In this document: positions 39,147-46,764 of the stretch, piece by piece
Layout: the number at the start of each line of letters is the position of its first letter
Numbering within the stretch: the first letter of the stretch is position 1
Assembly (NCBI RefSeq): GCF_001442755.1
Contig: NZ_CP006367.1
Span: 2,728,001 to 2,792,000 of the forward strand
Origin: Aureimonas sp. AU20
GTDB taxonomy: Bacteria > Pseudomonadota > Alphaproteobacteria > Rhizobiales > Rhizobiaceae
Length of the DNA stretch: 64,000 nucleotides
Direction: 5' to 3'
The notes under the pieces: generated by a model
What the model was told of the DNA's origin: nothing
Databases searched by the model: none
What the model saw: the letters and a program-made list of their open reading frames with translations, nothing else
Position numbers and translations under genes: made by a program

Positions 39147-39640
39147 GCAAGGGCAACGACCTGATCGAGCGTCTGCGCGAACCGTTGGCAACCGAAAAGA
39201 CTATGCAGCGCTGGGATGCTTGGCGCCGCTACCATATGGATGGCGGCAAAGCGACTTGGACTAGAGACGAATTCGAGAGCCTTCTTGAAAGTCTGGACGA
39301 GGATCGATGTGATGCTCTCGCCACCATCGCCAGCCTCTCCGAAGCGCTGGCAGAGGCGGAGAAGAAGGGGGCTGAGGACGGCTGGATGCCAATCGAGACG
39401 GCGCCGAGAGATGCTGAGGCGGTTCTCATCACAGGCGGCACGTGGCTCTACAGTGAGAGCTTTGCAGATGGCATGTGCGATTGGACCGCTATTGCCACCT
39501 TCGATCCAAACGCATCAGGCGACCATAAATGGAATGGCGGCAACGGCACTGAGTACGACGGCATCTATTATCACAATCCAACTCACTGGCGCCCCCTTCC
39601 ACCCCCGCCCCGCGATCTCTCCCAAGGAGGCCAGCCATGA
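39143..39640 (+). CDS. DUF551-containing phage protein
   Basis: 165 aa. N-terminal helical region (ERLREPLATEKTMQRWDAWR), then DUF551: GWMPIETAPRDAEAVLITGG ... YYHNPTHWRPLPPPP. Third DUF551 copy in this phage. Overlaps both neighbours by ATGA. Confidence 0.7.
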   Translation: MSKGNDLIERLREPLATEKTMQRWDAWRRYHMDGGKATWTRDEFESLLESLDEDRCDALATIASLSEALAEAEKKGAEDGWMPIETAPRDAEAVLITGGTWLYSESFADGMCDWTAIATFDPNASGDHKWNGGNGTEYDGIYYHNPTHWRPLPPPPRDLSQGGQP

Positions 39641-39927
39641 GCGAGAAGCTGACGGAGGCTTTCGGGGTACTGATGGATCGCGTCGTGAACCCCACTTGTG
39701 ACGAGTGCGGAATTTCACTCAATTTGCGCGGTCGCAATCACTGGGGAGCCCACCTTTGCGTCGTCTGCCAACAGCGCGGGCGACTGGAAATGCGAGCTCG
39801 TCACGCAGACGCAATGAGCCAAGAGAGGCCAGATAGGAAGATCCACACGGTAAAGCTGCCTGAAGCAATGCAGCGCGAGTTCGCCGCTGGCCGCGCCGCG
39901 ATCTCTCGCGAGGATGGGGAGCGGTGA
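39637..39927 (+). CDS. Small zinc-ribbon protein
   Basis: 96 aa. CDECGISLNLRGRNHWGAHL-CVVC supplies two CxxC knuckles (about residues 20-23 and 41-44), a treble-clef/zinc-ribbon arrangement. The C-terminal half is basic and helical. Probably nucleic-acid binding. Lies just before the excisionase gene. Confidence 0.65.
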   Translation: MSEKLTEAFGVLMDRVVNPTCDECGISLNLRGRNHWGAHLCVVCQQRGRLEMRARHADAMSQERPDRKIHTVKLPEAMQREFAAGRAAISREDGER

Positions 39928-40361
39928 TGGGACAGCAAATCACGCCTACCGCTGGGATTGGGCCGGATGTTCCCGTTCGCCTCTCTGATGCCTGCCGCCT
40001 CTTCCTAGGCGGCATGATCACTCCAGCCAGCCTCAGAACCGAAGCCCGCAAGGGTAATCTTGAAATGCTGCGAATCGCGGGCAAGGACTTCGTCACCCGT
40101 TCCGCATTGGAGGCTATGAACCAGAAATGCCGCGTCCAAAGTCACCCCCAAGGCTCCAGCGTCGCGCCGACCGCCCGACCGATGCGGAGCGCGCAGCCGG
40201 CATCGTCCGCTACAACTGGGTCATCCGAGACGGAGACAAGTACGTCCGCACAGGATGCGCTGAGGCTGACCGCTCAGAGGCTGAGAGAAAGCTCGCGGAA
40301 TACCTCGGCGAGAAGCACGACCCGGTCCACAGAAACAGCGCAAGTGCTGAGCTTGAGATAG
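39924..40361 (+). CDS. Excisionase-like protein overlapping the integrase gene
   Basis: 145 aa. PVRLSDACRLFLGGMITPAS then LRTEARKGNLEMLRIAGKDF is a winged-helix/MerR-like Xis domain (about 17-60). The C-terminal half is Ser/Thr/Ala-rich with SAQDALRLTAQRLRESSRNTS and is encoded in the same 235 bp that encode the integrase N-terminus in another frame. Related rhizobial excisionases carry a similar ...RxSxNTSxxST tail, so I believe the overlap is genuine. It should set the direction of Int-mediated recombination toward excision. Confidence 0.75.
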   Translation: MMGQQITPTAGIGPDVPVRLSDACRLFLGGMITPASLRTEARKGNLEMLRIAGKDFVTRSALEAMNQKCRVQSHPQGSSVAPTARPMRSAQPASSATTGSSETETSTSAQDALRLTAQRLRESSRNTSARSTTRSTETAQVLSLR

Positions 40362-41224
40362 CGGACATCCTCAACGTCTACGGCCGGGAGAAAGGACCCG
40401 ACACGGCTCGCCCGGCTGAAACGGCATCCGCCCTACTCCGCCTTGATGCCTTCTGGGGGAAGATGAAGGCCTCCGACATTCTCGGCCCGACCTGTCGGGC
40501 GTACACCGAACACAGAGGGCGGCCTGCTGCAGCAAGACGCGATCTGGAAGTCCTGAGAGCCGCCGTAAAGCATTACAAGCGGGAGTACGGCATGGAGGCC
40601 GAGCCGGTCTTCACCTTGCCTCCCAAATCAATCCCGCGAGAGCGCTGGCTGACCCGGGACGAAGTCGCAAAACTGGTCTGGGTCTGCTATAGATCGAAGG
40701 GAAACGACAAGCGCCTTCACCTCGTTCGGTTCATCCTCATCGCCGTTTATACAGGCACTCGGCATGATGCGATCCTTCGGCTTCAGTGGATGCCGAATAC
40801 GACTGGGGGATGGGCGGATCTGCAGAGCGCCCGCCTCTATCGACGCCCAGCCCTAACCCGCGAGACGAAGAAGAGAACGCCGACCATCCGCATTCCCGAC
40901 CGTCTGCTGGCTCACATGCGGCGCTGGAAGAAACAGGACCAAGGAATCCTCAATGTGATCCACTACCAAGGTCGGGCAATTGGCCGGTTGGAGAAGTCGT
41001 TTCGAAGTGCCCGGGAGGATGCTGGGCTAGGAGAGGACGTGATCCCTCACGCTCTTCGGCATACAGCTATCACCTGGCTCATGCAGGCGGGCGTGAACAT
41101 CAACGAGGTGTCGGGTTTCACAGGGGTGACGACTGAGGAGCTGCAGCGGACCTACTGGCATCATTCGCCAGACTTTCACTCCAGCATCGCCACGGCTCGA
41201 ATGTCACGAAAACCGCGTATCTGA
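40127..41224 (+). CDS. int: Tyrosine integrase of prophage 1
   Basis: 365 aa. N-terminal arm/core-binding region (YNWVIRDGDKYVRTGC, EADRSEAERKLAEYLGEK). The catalytic domain has Arg212 in YTGTRHDAILRL, the HxxR box HALRHTAITW (His308, Arg311) and the nucleophile Tyr343 in TYWHHSP. The next conserved His (normally LGH) is replaced in GFTG. It ends 63 bp from the 3' end of tRNA-Pro(CGG), its likely target. The start lies inside the excisionase gene in another frame. Confidence 0.93.
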   Translation: MPRPKSPPRLQRRADRPTDAERAAGIVRYNWVIRDGDKYVRTGCAEADRSEAERKLAEYLGEKHDPVHRNSASAELEIADILNVYGREKGPDTARPAETASALLRLDAFWGKMKASDILGPTCRAYTEHRGRPAAARRDLEVLRAAVKHYKREYGMEAEPVFTLPPKSIPRERWLTRDEVAKLVWVCYRSKGNDKRLHLVRFILIAVYTGTRHDAILRLQWMPNTTGGWADLQSARLYRRPALTRETKKRTPTIRIPDRLLAHMRRWKKQDQGILNVIHYQGRAIGRLEKSFRSAREDAGLGEDVIPHALRHTAITWLMQAGVNINEVSGFTGVTTEELQRTYWHHSPDFHSSIATARMSRKPRI

Positions 41225-41241
41225 GCGAATATCTGAGCGAA
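41218..41241. repeat. 12-bp tandem direct repeat at the end of int
   Basis: TATCTGAGCGAA occurs twice head to tail (41218-41229 and 41230-41241), overlapping the integrase stop codon and lying about 50 bp from the tRNA-Pro 3' end. Such spacing suits an integrase arm-type or Xis binding site, but this is inference. Confidence 0.5.
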
Positions 41242-41287
41242 TTTTTGGAGGAAGAGGAAGTCGGTATGCCTAAGGCCTTGAGAGTGT

Positions 41288-41364
41288 TGGTCGGAGTGGC
41301 AGGATTTGAACCTGCGACCCCCTCGTCCCGAACGAGGTGCGCTACCAGGCTGCGCTACACTCCG
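41288..41364 (-). tRNA. tRNA-Pro (CGG)
   Basis: 77 nt with encoded CCA. Minus strand begins CGGAGTGTAGCGCAGCCTGG. The anticodon stem CTCGT/ACGAG encloses CGG, the T arm GCAGG/CCTGC is perfect, and the acceptor CGGAGTG pairs with CACTCCG. Intact; the 3' end faces the prophage 1 integrase, as expected for an attachment site. A second proline tRNA (GGG) is at 61138. Confidence 0.96.
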
Positions 41365-41537
41365 TGGCCGAGCGGGGATATAGCCAAACGCAGATGAGTC
41401 CGCAACACCTTTCCACGCTCGGCGGGCGGAATTTCGAAAGAGCCCGATCCGCTCTCGCCTCGCCACCTGATCGGCTCTCGCCCTGTTGCCAGCACGCCCG
41501 CGCCCGACTATAGAGAGCGCGGACTTGCCGTCGGTCT

Positions 41538-41612
41538 TGGGGCGTAGCCAAGCGGTAAGGCAGCGGTTTTTGGTACCGCCATCCCCTGGTTCGAATCCAG
41601 GCGCCCCAGCCA
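41538..41612 (+). tRNA. tRNA-Gln (TTG)
   Basis: 75 nt with encoded CCA; starts TGGGGCGTAGCCAAGCGGTA. Anticodon stem GCGGT/ACCGC with loop TTTTGGT gives TTG. The last 17 nt are repeated at 59032-59048, so this tRNA was used as the attachment site of element 2 and was kept intact by the left junction. Confidence 0.96.
41596..41612 (+). repeat. attL core of element 2 (tRNA-Gln 3' end)
   Basis: tccaggcgccccagcca, identical to 59032-59048 in the same orientation. The bases on either side differ, so the identical core is exactly 17 bp. The element integrated downstream of the tRNA and left the gene whole. Confidence 0.9.
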
Positions 41613-42140
41613 ACCGCCTGAAATTGTTATATTTCAAAGACTTACGGGTTCGGCGATTTGGCCATGTGTACCAGTCACATGGCCTGTACGCATATTCCAA
41701 TCGATAGAGCCAAATCTGACATCATCGGTGTTGACCCGCTGGGTCAAGCGCGACTTTTCCCCAGCCCAACCGCAGTATTTCAAAACAGCCGAAATTTTCG
41801 TGAACGCCTTTCTGCTCTAAGGCGCAAAAATCTTATCCACATGTTTATCCACAGGTTATCCACAGGCTTTCAACGAATTTGAGCGTTGGGCCTGTGGATA
41901 CTGCGCTCAGCGCATTTCCGTCGCTGTTTTCAGTGTGCTAAATCGGAAGGGTCGATAGGGTGGGTAGCCGGCAAGCTCACTCCCACCCCACAATCGACTT
42001 TCAAACGGACCCCTTCCAAAAGGGTCACGGGCGCACCTAGCCCTTCCACAAGGCTGGCTCTGCCAGGGCGGTACGGTCTCCACAACCGTGCCGCTCTTTC
42101 CGATTCCGTATCAGGGAAATCGGGTTTCCGAAAGGTGGAA
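41613..42140. other. Gene-free left end of element 2: origin-like region
   Basis: About 530 bp without a supportable gene. From left to right it holds the left junction, a moderately AT-rich stretch, three DnaA boxes and one inverted variant (41833-41901), and a series of small hairpins at about 42008-42100. Two share the motif CCCTTCCA[AC]AAGG (42008-42026, 42039-42055). Next come an ACGGT/ACCGT hairpin near 42072-42092 and a CCGATT/AATCGG stem just before the stop of the replication gene. This fits a replication origin or termination zone. Confidence 0.6.
41833..41901. promoter_or_regulatory. Cluster of DnaA boxes (candidate origin)
   Basis: Three exact copies of TTATCCACA at 41833-41841, 41845-41853 and 41856-41864, spaced 11-12 bp (about one helical turn) in the same orientation. 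An inverted copy with one mismatch (TGTGGATAC) lies at 41893-41901. TTATCCACA is the consensus strong DnaA box. Located inside element 2 next to its replication gene. Confidence 0.8.
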
Positions 42141-42566
42141 TCACCTGACGTGGTCCAAGCCCTCTATGAGTTCGTCAAGCGTGTAGCTGGCGAGTTCATT
42201 TAGCTCTTCATTAGAGAGGGAAGCCGCGACCTTAACCTCAGTATCGATAGTCAAATTCCGCTCAGGGCGCCGCGCACTGGCGAGAACGCTCGCGAGCGAC
42301 AGGGCGGCAGCGGCCGGGACTATCTGAGGCGACGGCATCATGCTGGCGAGCGTTGTGCGGCGGGCCTCGCGCTCTGCATGATGCATGTCGTCTAGGTCGC
42401 GCTGCACACTCTCCGGCCATAGGTCGAGATACTGGCCGAACCAGACTTTCACGTCCGACACATCGAGGGCCGAACGCTCGTTGATGACGCGCGCGAGCGT
42501 TACGAACGCTTGTGCGATGGTGTTGATTTCCTGATCTGGAAGATACTTCGACGGCTCGGAATACAA
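42141..42566 (-). CDS. C-terminal part of the HUH replication protein in a shifted frame, or a separate ORF
   Basis: 141 aa from a TTG at 42566: YSEPSKYLPDQEINTIAQAF, then LDVSDVKVWFGQYLDLWPE and a helical, balanced composition. It overlaps the 3' part of the 42262-44064 frame, whose own translation there is Arg/Pro-rich nonsense. Dropping one base near 42567 would join ...ATIPGAFEL to YSEPSKYL seamlessly. So this is most simply the true C-terminus of the replication protein after a +1 shift (indel or recoding). An independent gene starting at TTG is the alternative. Confidence 0.55.
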   Translation of the reverse strand: MYSEPSKYLPDQEINTIAQAFVTLARVINERSALDVSDVKVWFGQYLDLWPESVQRDLDDMHHAEREARRTTLASMMPSPQIVPAAAALSLASVLASARRPERNLTIDTEVKVAASLSNEELNELASYTLDELIEGLDHVR

Positions 42567-44064
42567 GTTCGAACGCTCCGGGGATGGTTGCCGGAGTGTT
42601 ATGCTTTATTCGAAAAGGCTCTGCAATAGTTAAACCCGCCGAAGTCGAAATATTATCTTCTGGTTCAATCAACGCTGACTTATCTTCTACTGCAAGCTCA
42701 GCCTTTACCTTCTCTACTTTGCGCCACTCTTCGAAAAATGCCTTCGCGCCATCCCGTAGCGCTCGCGTCCCTGTAATGAGACGGCCGGGGACGACCGACC
42801 TTGTGTGAGAAAGCGTCTTCTGCCCGTAGCTGCGAAGCCAGAAGTCGTCAGGGCGTCGGAAGCGTGAGAAGTCAACTTGGCGTTCACCGCGTCGTTTCGG
42901 CGTCCAGTCTTTACCGCCGGCAGCAACGAGGGCTTCGGCAACAATGGGCGCCTCTTTGCGCTTGAAGACGAGTTCGCCGTGAACGTGAGGCCGGTCAACC
43001 TTGCTGGTCTTCGCTTCCACCACGAAAACGAAATCGCGAGGCTCGCCGGGAAGACGCTTTCGGAGTTCAAGGGCGATGCGCGCGGCGACGTAGCAGGCGA
43101 ACTTGCCGGAGTTGATGGCTTTCGCGCGGATGCGGTCGGAGAACTCAAGAGAGAAGGCGTAAACCTCGCGCTCGGGATCGGCGACGAGCGCGCGATGATA
43201 GGCCAGGGCAACCCCGCGTTCGTCCAGGTCTCGCCAGCGGGGAAGAGAGCGCCGGGTGATCGCAACGAGCGAGTTCGGCGAGGCGTAGGTCTGGCCGTGT
43301 GTGAACGTGAGTGCCGGCGTCGGAAGGTCTACGTCTGCCAGTAGGTCGTTAGGCGGATCGGCCGGGAGTGGTGCGGGTGTGGAAGCGGAAGCGGACGCCT
43401 TCGTTGCGTTCACCGCTGCGAGGATGTTGCGAACCGACGAGGGTGACCGGGCGGGTGTCAGCGTGTGAGCCGGCGATGCTGGCGCTTCGATGACTGGTGA
43501 GGCGAGAGCGGCGTCTAGCTCTTCGAGGTCGAGGGTGTAGGGGTCAGGGGAGTAAGTACCCTTTAATACAGCCGGGGTGCTCGTCGCGGCATCAGCCGAC
43601 ATGTCGGAAGCGCCCGCAATACCCTGTGCGACAACGGTTCCGCATGAGGTCCACGCATCAGAATGAGCGATGCCAGAATTAATCGATTTGCCAACTTCGG
43701 CCGCGAACTCATCGAACGCGGGATCGGCTGTGATCGCGTCCAGTTCATCGAAGAGTTCCGCTAACTCGTCGCGCGTAGGCTCGTCATCGCTTCTCTTTTC
43801 GTCGCCGAGAAGCTGGCGTCGGAGAAGATCGGCGATTTGTTGCGGACTTAATGCGGGAGTGGTCGGCGACGGGTCTTCGTCGTTTTCGTCAGCGGGAGCT
43901 ACTAGGGCGTCCAAATCAGACAACGCGGCCTCAAGGGCGGCATTCTGCAAATCATCTAGCTCAAGATCGTGTTCCGTGTCGGATGCTGCGATCCGAACGA
44001 TACGAAAGCGGCTTTCAGTAGACGAAAGGGAAAACACAGGAGACTCGCGAATGGTGGTAGACAA
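42262..44064 (-). CDS. HUH-type replication initiator-like protein (probably frameshifted near its 3' end)
   Basis: 600-codon frame. The N-terminal 250 residues are acidic and disordered. From about 265 a catalytic-looking domain appears: RWRDLDERGVALAYHRALVA, VYAFSLEFSDRIRAKAI, DFVFVVEAKTSKVDRPHVHG with HVH at 360-362 (HUH motif), and LRSYGQKTL with Tyr413 and Lys416 (YxxK). This is the motif order of rolling-circle Rep/relaxase enzymes. After about residue 500 the frame turns into Arg-rich shadow while another frame becomes coding-like. The first codon is TTG inside the T-run of a terminator, so the true start may be further in. It should nick an origin in or near the element. Confidence 0.65.
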   Translation of the reverse strand: MSTTIRESPVFSLSSTESRFRIVRIAASDTEHDLELDDLQNAALEAALSDLDALVAPADENDEDPSPTTPALSPQQIADLLRRQLLGDEKRSDDEPTRDELAELFDELDAITADPAFDEFAAEVGKSINSGIAHSDAWTSCGTVVAQGIAGASDMSADAATSTPAVLKGTYSPDPYTLDLEELDAALASPVIEAPASPAHTLTPARSPSSVRNILAAVNATKASASASTPAPLPADPPNDLLADVDLPTPALTFTHGQTYASPNSLVAITRRSLPRWRDLDERGVALAYHRALVADPEREVYAFSLEFSDRIRAKAINSGKFACYVAARIALELRKRLPGEPRDFVFVVEAKTSKVDRPHVHGELVFKRKEAPIVAEALVAAGGKDWTPKRRGERQVDFSRFRRPDDFWLRSYGQKTLSHTRSVVPGRLITGTRALRDGAKAFFEEWRKVEKVKAELAVEDKSALIEPEDNISTSAGLTIAEPFRIKHNTPATIPGAFELVFRAVEVSSRSGNQHHRTSVRNARARHQRAFGPRCVGRESLVRPVSRPMAGECAARPRRHASCRARGPPHNARQHDAVASDSPGRCRPVARERSRQCAAP

Positions 44065-44097
44065 AAGAAAACCGGCGCGACCTTTCAGCCGCGCCGG
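44061..44097 (-). terminator. Intrinsic terminator between tape-measure and HUH genes
   Basis: The minus strand reads CCGGCGCG (from 44097) paired to CGCGCCGG (to 44072), loop 10 nt, then TTTTCTTTTG. It would end the long structural transcript about 170 bp after the tape-measure stop and uncouple the HUH gene. The interval 44098-44264 shows no gene. Confidence 0.8.
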
Positions 44098-44264
44098 GCA
44101 CCATTCGTAGGAGTTGCGCCATGCCGTAGCGCTTTTCAGAACGACTATAGAATCTCACATCTCACGCTTGAGGCACAAGCTTTGCTTTGTTGTCGTTTGC
44201 ATTTTGTTTGCAGCGGAGCGCACACAGGGCAAGTGAAACCGCAACGTAAGTGCAACGGCTCGAT

Positions 44265-46751
44265 TCATCTTCCGCCCCGCATGAGACCGCCCGGCCGCAT
44301 CGCTGTTCGAAGCTCTTGGGCAACCGTTGCCCGAATTTGAGCGTCTACGGCTTGGGCGATGGCCTTTCCCTGCTTCTCGTCAGCTTCGCGGCCCTGCGAT
44401 CCGCCCTCGACGTTCACCGTGATTGCCGGCGCTAGGGTGATGTTGGACGTCGAAGAGCCACCCATGTTGCCGATGCGGGGCATGGGTGGTGCTGACAACG
44501 TGACGGGAATCGATCGCCCGTCAGGGAGCGGAACGGCTGCTTCCGGCCCAGCTTCGCCGAAGATCGCAGCGCTACGCGAAACACCTCCCTTAGCGAACTG
44601 AGGCAGCGGTTGCGGGCGCCCGTTCGCAGCAATGCCGCCGTCTGCAAAGCCGAAGAGCTTCCCCAGGATGCCGGCGCCCTGCCCGCCGCCGAAAAGGCCA
44701 GCCATCGGCCCCTTCCCAAAAAGTGCGGCTTCGATCGCCGCTTCTGCCAACATAGAAAGCATCCGCTGCAACGCCTCTTCGGCCGTGGCGCTTCCGGTGA
44801 TGATGGACGAGAAGAACCCGGAGACGCCGCTTGCAAGGAAGTCTTGCGCGGCCTTGAGTTCTTCCTGCTTGTGCGCGGCCTTTTCAGCGGCGTTCTCGAC
44901 TTCCGCCATGCCGGCCGCAAGCTGGCTTAGCTGCGCGCGCTGTTCGGGCGAAAGCGCGATGCCGCGCGCACTGGCCTGGTTCAATAGGTCTTGTTCGATC
45001 CGAAGGCGGCTCGCAGCGCTGGCCGTCATGCCATAGGTCTGAATCTCGACATTGCTGTTCGCGATCATCTCGACGGCGCCGTTGATGATCTCCCGGTAGC
45101 TCGTCGCGAGTTCCTTGTTCTTGTCGATCTTCGTTTGAACGCCTTCGTCGCGCCCCGGCAAGGTCTGCGTCGTGGCGCCCATGGCCGTGCTGATCGCGCC
45201 ATCGGGAACGCGGCGAAGTCCCTCCCATTCATTGCGCAAGCCGCCGAGGTCGTTCCCACGGCGCCGGAGAAGCTGTTGCGCCATGCGGTCCTGCATTCCA
45301 GCGTCGAAGAACTCTTCGCCGGTTAGTCCCATGTCGCCCATGAGGCCGCGCATGGTCTTCGAAACGATCTGGTAGCGCCCGACGGCTGACGAGTTGAACT
45401 TGTTATCAGGGTGCGCCAGCATCTTCTTTTGAAGCGCCAGAACCTCGTTCAATGTCATCTGAGTGAGGTTCACGTCGCCGCCCGTGAACTTCCCGAAAGC
45501 CAGGGTCTCGTTATAGCCCCTGCCCTTGTCGGTGCCTTCGGCGTACCCGATGAGGTCGAGCATCCCTTTCTTAGCAATAGTGCGGGCTTCCGCATCGTTG
45601 AAACGGCTAAGCGCGGCCATGCTCGCGGTCTCGGCTTGGCGCGCGGAAGTCGCGGGCGGGGTGATGCCACCAAGCTTATTCGCTGCGGCATCAGCCGCGG
45701 TGCCAAGCCGGTTGATCCCGTTCGCTGCGGTGTCGCCACGCGCGGCGAGCGCCTTGTCGATACGCTCGATTTCAGCGTTCGACGCTTCGACCTGTTTACG
45801 GAGCGGCGTTAGAAGCATTTCAGGCAGATAGCTTCCATCGATCCGCCGTTGGGCGTCGTCGCGAGACCTTACCGCGAGCGAACGCGAAGCGAGAAGCGTC
45901 TGAGACTGCTGGTCCTGATATTCCTTGAATCGGTCGAGAAAGATGCCGAGGGCGTCGGTCGCCTCGATAATTGCGCCCTTGACCCCTGTCCCGATGCGCT
46001 TGGACAATAGGTCGAACTTTCGATCAACCTCGTCGGCCTTATCGATGAAAGCGTCGTCCATAACGAGGCCGAAAGAATTCGCTTCGGCGATCATGGTTCG
46101 AATGCCGGTCGCACCGTGGCGCAGGAGCTCGACAAACTGCTCGCCGCCCGTTCCACCGAAAAGCTCGTCAGCAACCCGGATTTGAGCCGCCTTGTTAAGT
46201 TTCTGCATTCGGGAGACGATCTCAACGAGAAGCGCCGAAGGGTCTTTCAGCGCCTCTTTGAGGGTCGTAGCGTCATAGCCGATGCGTCGGAAGGCTTCTG
46301 CGGCTGAGCCAGCACCTGTTACGGCGAACTCGTCGGCGCGAAGGGAAAGCTCCTTCATGCCGTCAACGAGCGCGTCCATAGGAATGCGCGTTTGTGTGGC
46401 GACGTGCTGAAGTTCCTGAAACGCTTTAGTCGAGAGGCCGGCGCGACGAGCCTCATTGCCGATGTTGGCAATGCTCGTCACAACTTCTCGGTACTGAGAG
46501 ACAAGCTGACCAACGCCGCCGATAGCCAAGGCGCCGGCAAGCCCCTTCCCGATCGTGCTGAGCGATTGGTTGATGCGAGAGGCCGAAGACGACATGCGAT
46601 CTTCCATAGCCTTCGCAGAGCGGTCGGCCGACCGCTGCATGTTCTGGAACTGGCGAGCGACGAGCTTGTCCGCCCGGTCCATCTGCTTTTGCAGACGATC
46701 CATCTTCGCTTCGATTTGAACGGATAGGTCGAACTCGGGCGCGCGCGCCAT
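44265..46751 (-). CDS. Tail tape measure protein with embedded lysozyme-like domain
   Basis: 828 aa. The N-terminus has coiled coils (RLQKQMDRADKLVARQF) and the tape-measure block IANIGNEARRAGLSTKAFQE, DALVDGMKELSLRADEFA, DPSALLVEIVSRMQKLN. About 395-530 is a GH104/lambda-R-like murein hydrolase module: LIGYAEGTDKGRGYNETLAF with a candidate Glu near 403, and SSAVGRYQIVSKTM near 455. A hydrophobic segment (FLASGVSGFFSSIITGSATA) and a basic C-terminus follow. Length implies a tail of roughly 100 nm by the usual 1.5 Angstrom per residue rule. Sets tail length and helps murein penetration. Confidence 0.88.
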   Translation of the reverse strand: MARAPEFDLSVQIEAKMDRLQKQMDRADKLVARQFQNMQRSADRSAKAMEDRMSSSASRINQSLSTIGKGLAGALAIGGVGQLVSQYREVVTSIANIGNEARRAGLSTKAFQELQHVATQTRIPMDALVDGMKELSLRADEFAVTGAGSAAEAFRRIGYDATTLKEALKDPSALLVEIVSRMQKLNKAAQIRVADELFGGTGGEQFVELLRHGATGIRTMIAEANSFGLVMDDAFIDKADEVDRKFDLLSKRIGTGVKGAIIEATDALGIFLDRFKEYQDQQSQTLLASRSLAVRSRDDAQRRIDGSYLPEMLLTPLRKQVEASNAEIERIDKALAARGDTAANGINRLGTAADAAANKLGGITPPATSARQAETASMAALSRFNDAEARTIAKKGMLDLIGYAEGTDKGRGYNETLAFGKFTGGDVNLTQMTLNEVLALQKKMLAHPDNKFNSSAVGRYQIVSKTMRGLMGDMGLTGEEFFDAGMQDRMAQQLLRRRGNDLGGLRNEWEGLRRVPDGAISTAMGATTQTLPGRDEGVQTKIDKNKELATSYREIINGAVEMIANSNVEIQTYGMTASAASRLRIEQDLLNQASARGIALSPEQRAQLSQLAAGMAEVENAAEKAAHKQEELKAAQDFLASGVSGFFSSIITGSATAEEALQRMLSMLAEAAIEAALFGKGPMAGLFGGGQGAGILGKLFGFADGGIAANGRPQPLPQFAKGGVSRSAAIFGEAGPEAAVPLPDGRSIPVTLSAPPMPRIGNMGGSSTSNITLAPAITVNVEGGSQGREADEKQGKAIAQAVDAQIRATVAQELRTAMRPGGLMRGGR

Positions 46752-46764
46752 TCGTCAGGATTCC

